Source: an uncultured Alistipes sp. (GTDB lineage Bacteria; Bacteroidota; Bacteroidia; Bacteroidales; Rikenellaceae). From it: a stretch of DNA of 6,405 nucleotides. Made by a program: the position numbers and the translations under genes. The stretch is from positions 1 to 6,405 of the forward strand of contig CAMWIG010000118.1 in assembly GCA_947174295.1 (NCBI GenBank), given 5' to 3'. Under the pieces are notes generated by a model. The model was not told where the DNA came from. It did no database searches and saw only the letters and a list, made by a program, of their open reading frames with translations. This document shows positions 5,581-6,405 of the stretch, piece after piece; the first letter of the stretch is position 1; every line of letters begins with the position of its first letter.

Positions 5581-6405
5581 CTACTCCACGGTCACTGATT
5601 TGGCGAGGTTGCGAGGCTGGTCGACGTCGCGCCCCTTGTTCACTGCGATATGGTATGCCAGCAGCTGCAACGGAACCGAGGTCAGAAGCGGCAGCAGACA
5701 CTCGCTGATTTCGGGAATCTCGAAGCTGTAATCGGCAATCTTCGACGCTACGTCGTCGCCGGCGGTGACGATGGCCAGTACGCGTCCGTTGCGGGCCTTG
5801 ACCTGCTGGATGTTGCTGATGGTCTTCTCGTATATGCTGTCCGAGGTGGCGATTACCACCGTAGGCATCTCGTTGTCAATCAATGCTATCGGACCGTGCT
5901 TCATCTCGGCGGCCGGATAGCCCTCGGCATGGATGTAGGATATCTCTTTGAGTTTCAGAGCACCCTCCAACGCCACGGGATAGTTGTATCCGCGGCCGAG
6001 ATAGATGAAGTTGTGCGCATAGGTGAATATTTTGGCGAGGTCGGCGATGCGGTCGTCGTGTTTGAGAATCTCCTCGATCAGTTCGGGCATGCGCAGCAGG
6101 TCGCGCGTCACCGTGCGGAACTTATCCTCGGGGAGCGTACCGCGCAGGCGGCCGATGCACATGGCCACCATGGCGAGCACCGACACCTGACCCGTGAAGG
6201 CCTTGGTCGAGGCGACGCCGATTTCGGGACCGACGTGGATATAGCAGCCCGAGTGCGTGGCGCGCGCGATGGACGAGCCCACGACATTGCAGATGCCGAA
6301 CACGAACGCTCCCTGCGCCTTGGCGAGTTCGAGCGCCGCCAGAGTATCGGCCGTCTCGCCCGACTGCGAGATTGCGATCAGCACGTCCTTGTCCGTCACC
6401 ACGGG
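5581..6405 (-). CDS. glmS: Glucosamine-6-phosphate synthase (isomerizing), C-terminal part (5' end outside window)
   Basis: GlmS converts fructose 6-phosphate and glutamine to glucosamine 6-phosphate, the entry step to UDP-GlcNAc for peptidoglycan and lipopolysaccharide. The window holds the last 274 residues, covering most of the isomerase half with its two SIS domains. The phosphate-binding SQSGETADT is at window residues 13-21, GPEIGVASTKAF at 59-70, GRGYNYPVALEGALKLKE at 137-154, HAEGYPAAEMKHGP at 159-172, and the C-terminal tail ends DQPRNLAKSVTVE. Residues matching E. coli Lys485, Glu488, His504 and Lys603 are all present (window residues 151, 154, 170 and 269). The glutaminase half and any regulatory leader are off the window. 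The frame is open to the edge; the GTG at 6402 is internal, because PVV precedes TDKD in family members. Confidence 0.97.
   Translation of the reverse strand, partial: PVVTDKDVLIAISQSGETADTLAALELAKAQGAFVFGICNVVGSSIARATHSGCYIHVGPEIGVASTKAFTGQVSVLAMVAMCIGRLRGTLPEDKFRTVTRDLLRMPELIEEILKHDDRIADLAKIFTYAHNFIYLGRGYNYPVALEGALKLKEISYIHAEGYPAAEMKHGPIALIDNEMPTVVIATSDSIYEKTISNIQQVKARNGRVLAIVTAGDDVASKIADYSFEIPEISECLLPLLTSVPLQLLAYHIAVNKGRDVDQPRNLAKSVTVE

Noticed and set aside
3888..5708. 606-codon plus-strand reading frame
   Set aside because: It lies antisense to prs and engB in codon register and runs into the end of glmS. It has no domain features and crosses the strong terminator at 4924-4953.

Overview
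The window looks like chromosomal DNA of a GC-rich Bacteroidales bacterium, most likely Alistipes or another Rikenellaceae. This is an inference from several things. GlmS, UvrB and EngB read like Bacteroidales versions of their families. The branching enzyme is of the eukaryote-like type common in Bacteroidota. Promoter -7 boxes fit TAnnTTTG, no gene start has a clear Shine-Dalgarno sequence, and the genes are GC-rich with very few TTA, CTA and TCA codons.

Layout, left to right. Bases 1-473 (+) are the C-terminal end of a glycogen branching enzyme (glgB). It converges on thiL (554-1486, -), and a perfect 16-bp inverted repeat lies between the two stop codons. Upstream of thiL, and probably in the same operon, is uvrB (1529-3559, -). 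A 376-bp gap follows (3560-3935). It holds the uvrB promoter, a terminator-like hairpin just upstream of that promoter, a lone -7 box, tandem and inverted repeats, and the prs terminator. Next come prs (3936-4877, -) with its own promoter, a strong intrinsic terminator (4924-4953), engB (4959-5549, -), and the 3' part of glmS (5581 to the window edge, -). glmS and engB are probably one transcription unit.

The genes are housekeeping: glycogen branching, thiamine diphosphate synthesis, nucleotide excision repair, PRPP supply, ribosome assembly and amino-sugar synthesis. I see no mobile element, CRISPR array, defence system, tRNA or rRNA, and no clearly new multi-gene system.

The points most worth checking are small. 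ThiL has Val73 where the family has an Asp in its LSD motif. The prs-uvrB gap may encode a short minus-strand RNA. The uvrB promoter sits so close to the ATG that the mRNA may be leaderless. The engB terminator and the prs promoter region overlap. The very long plus-strand reading frames opposite thiL-uvrB and prs-engB are explained as codon-register shadows.
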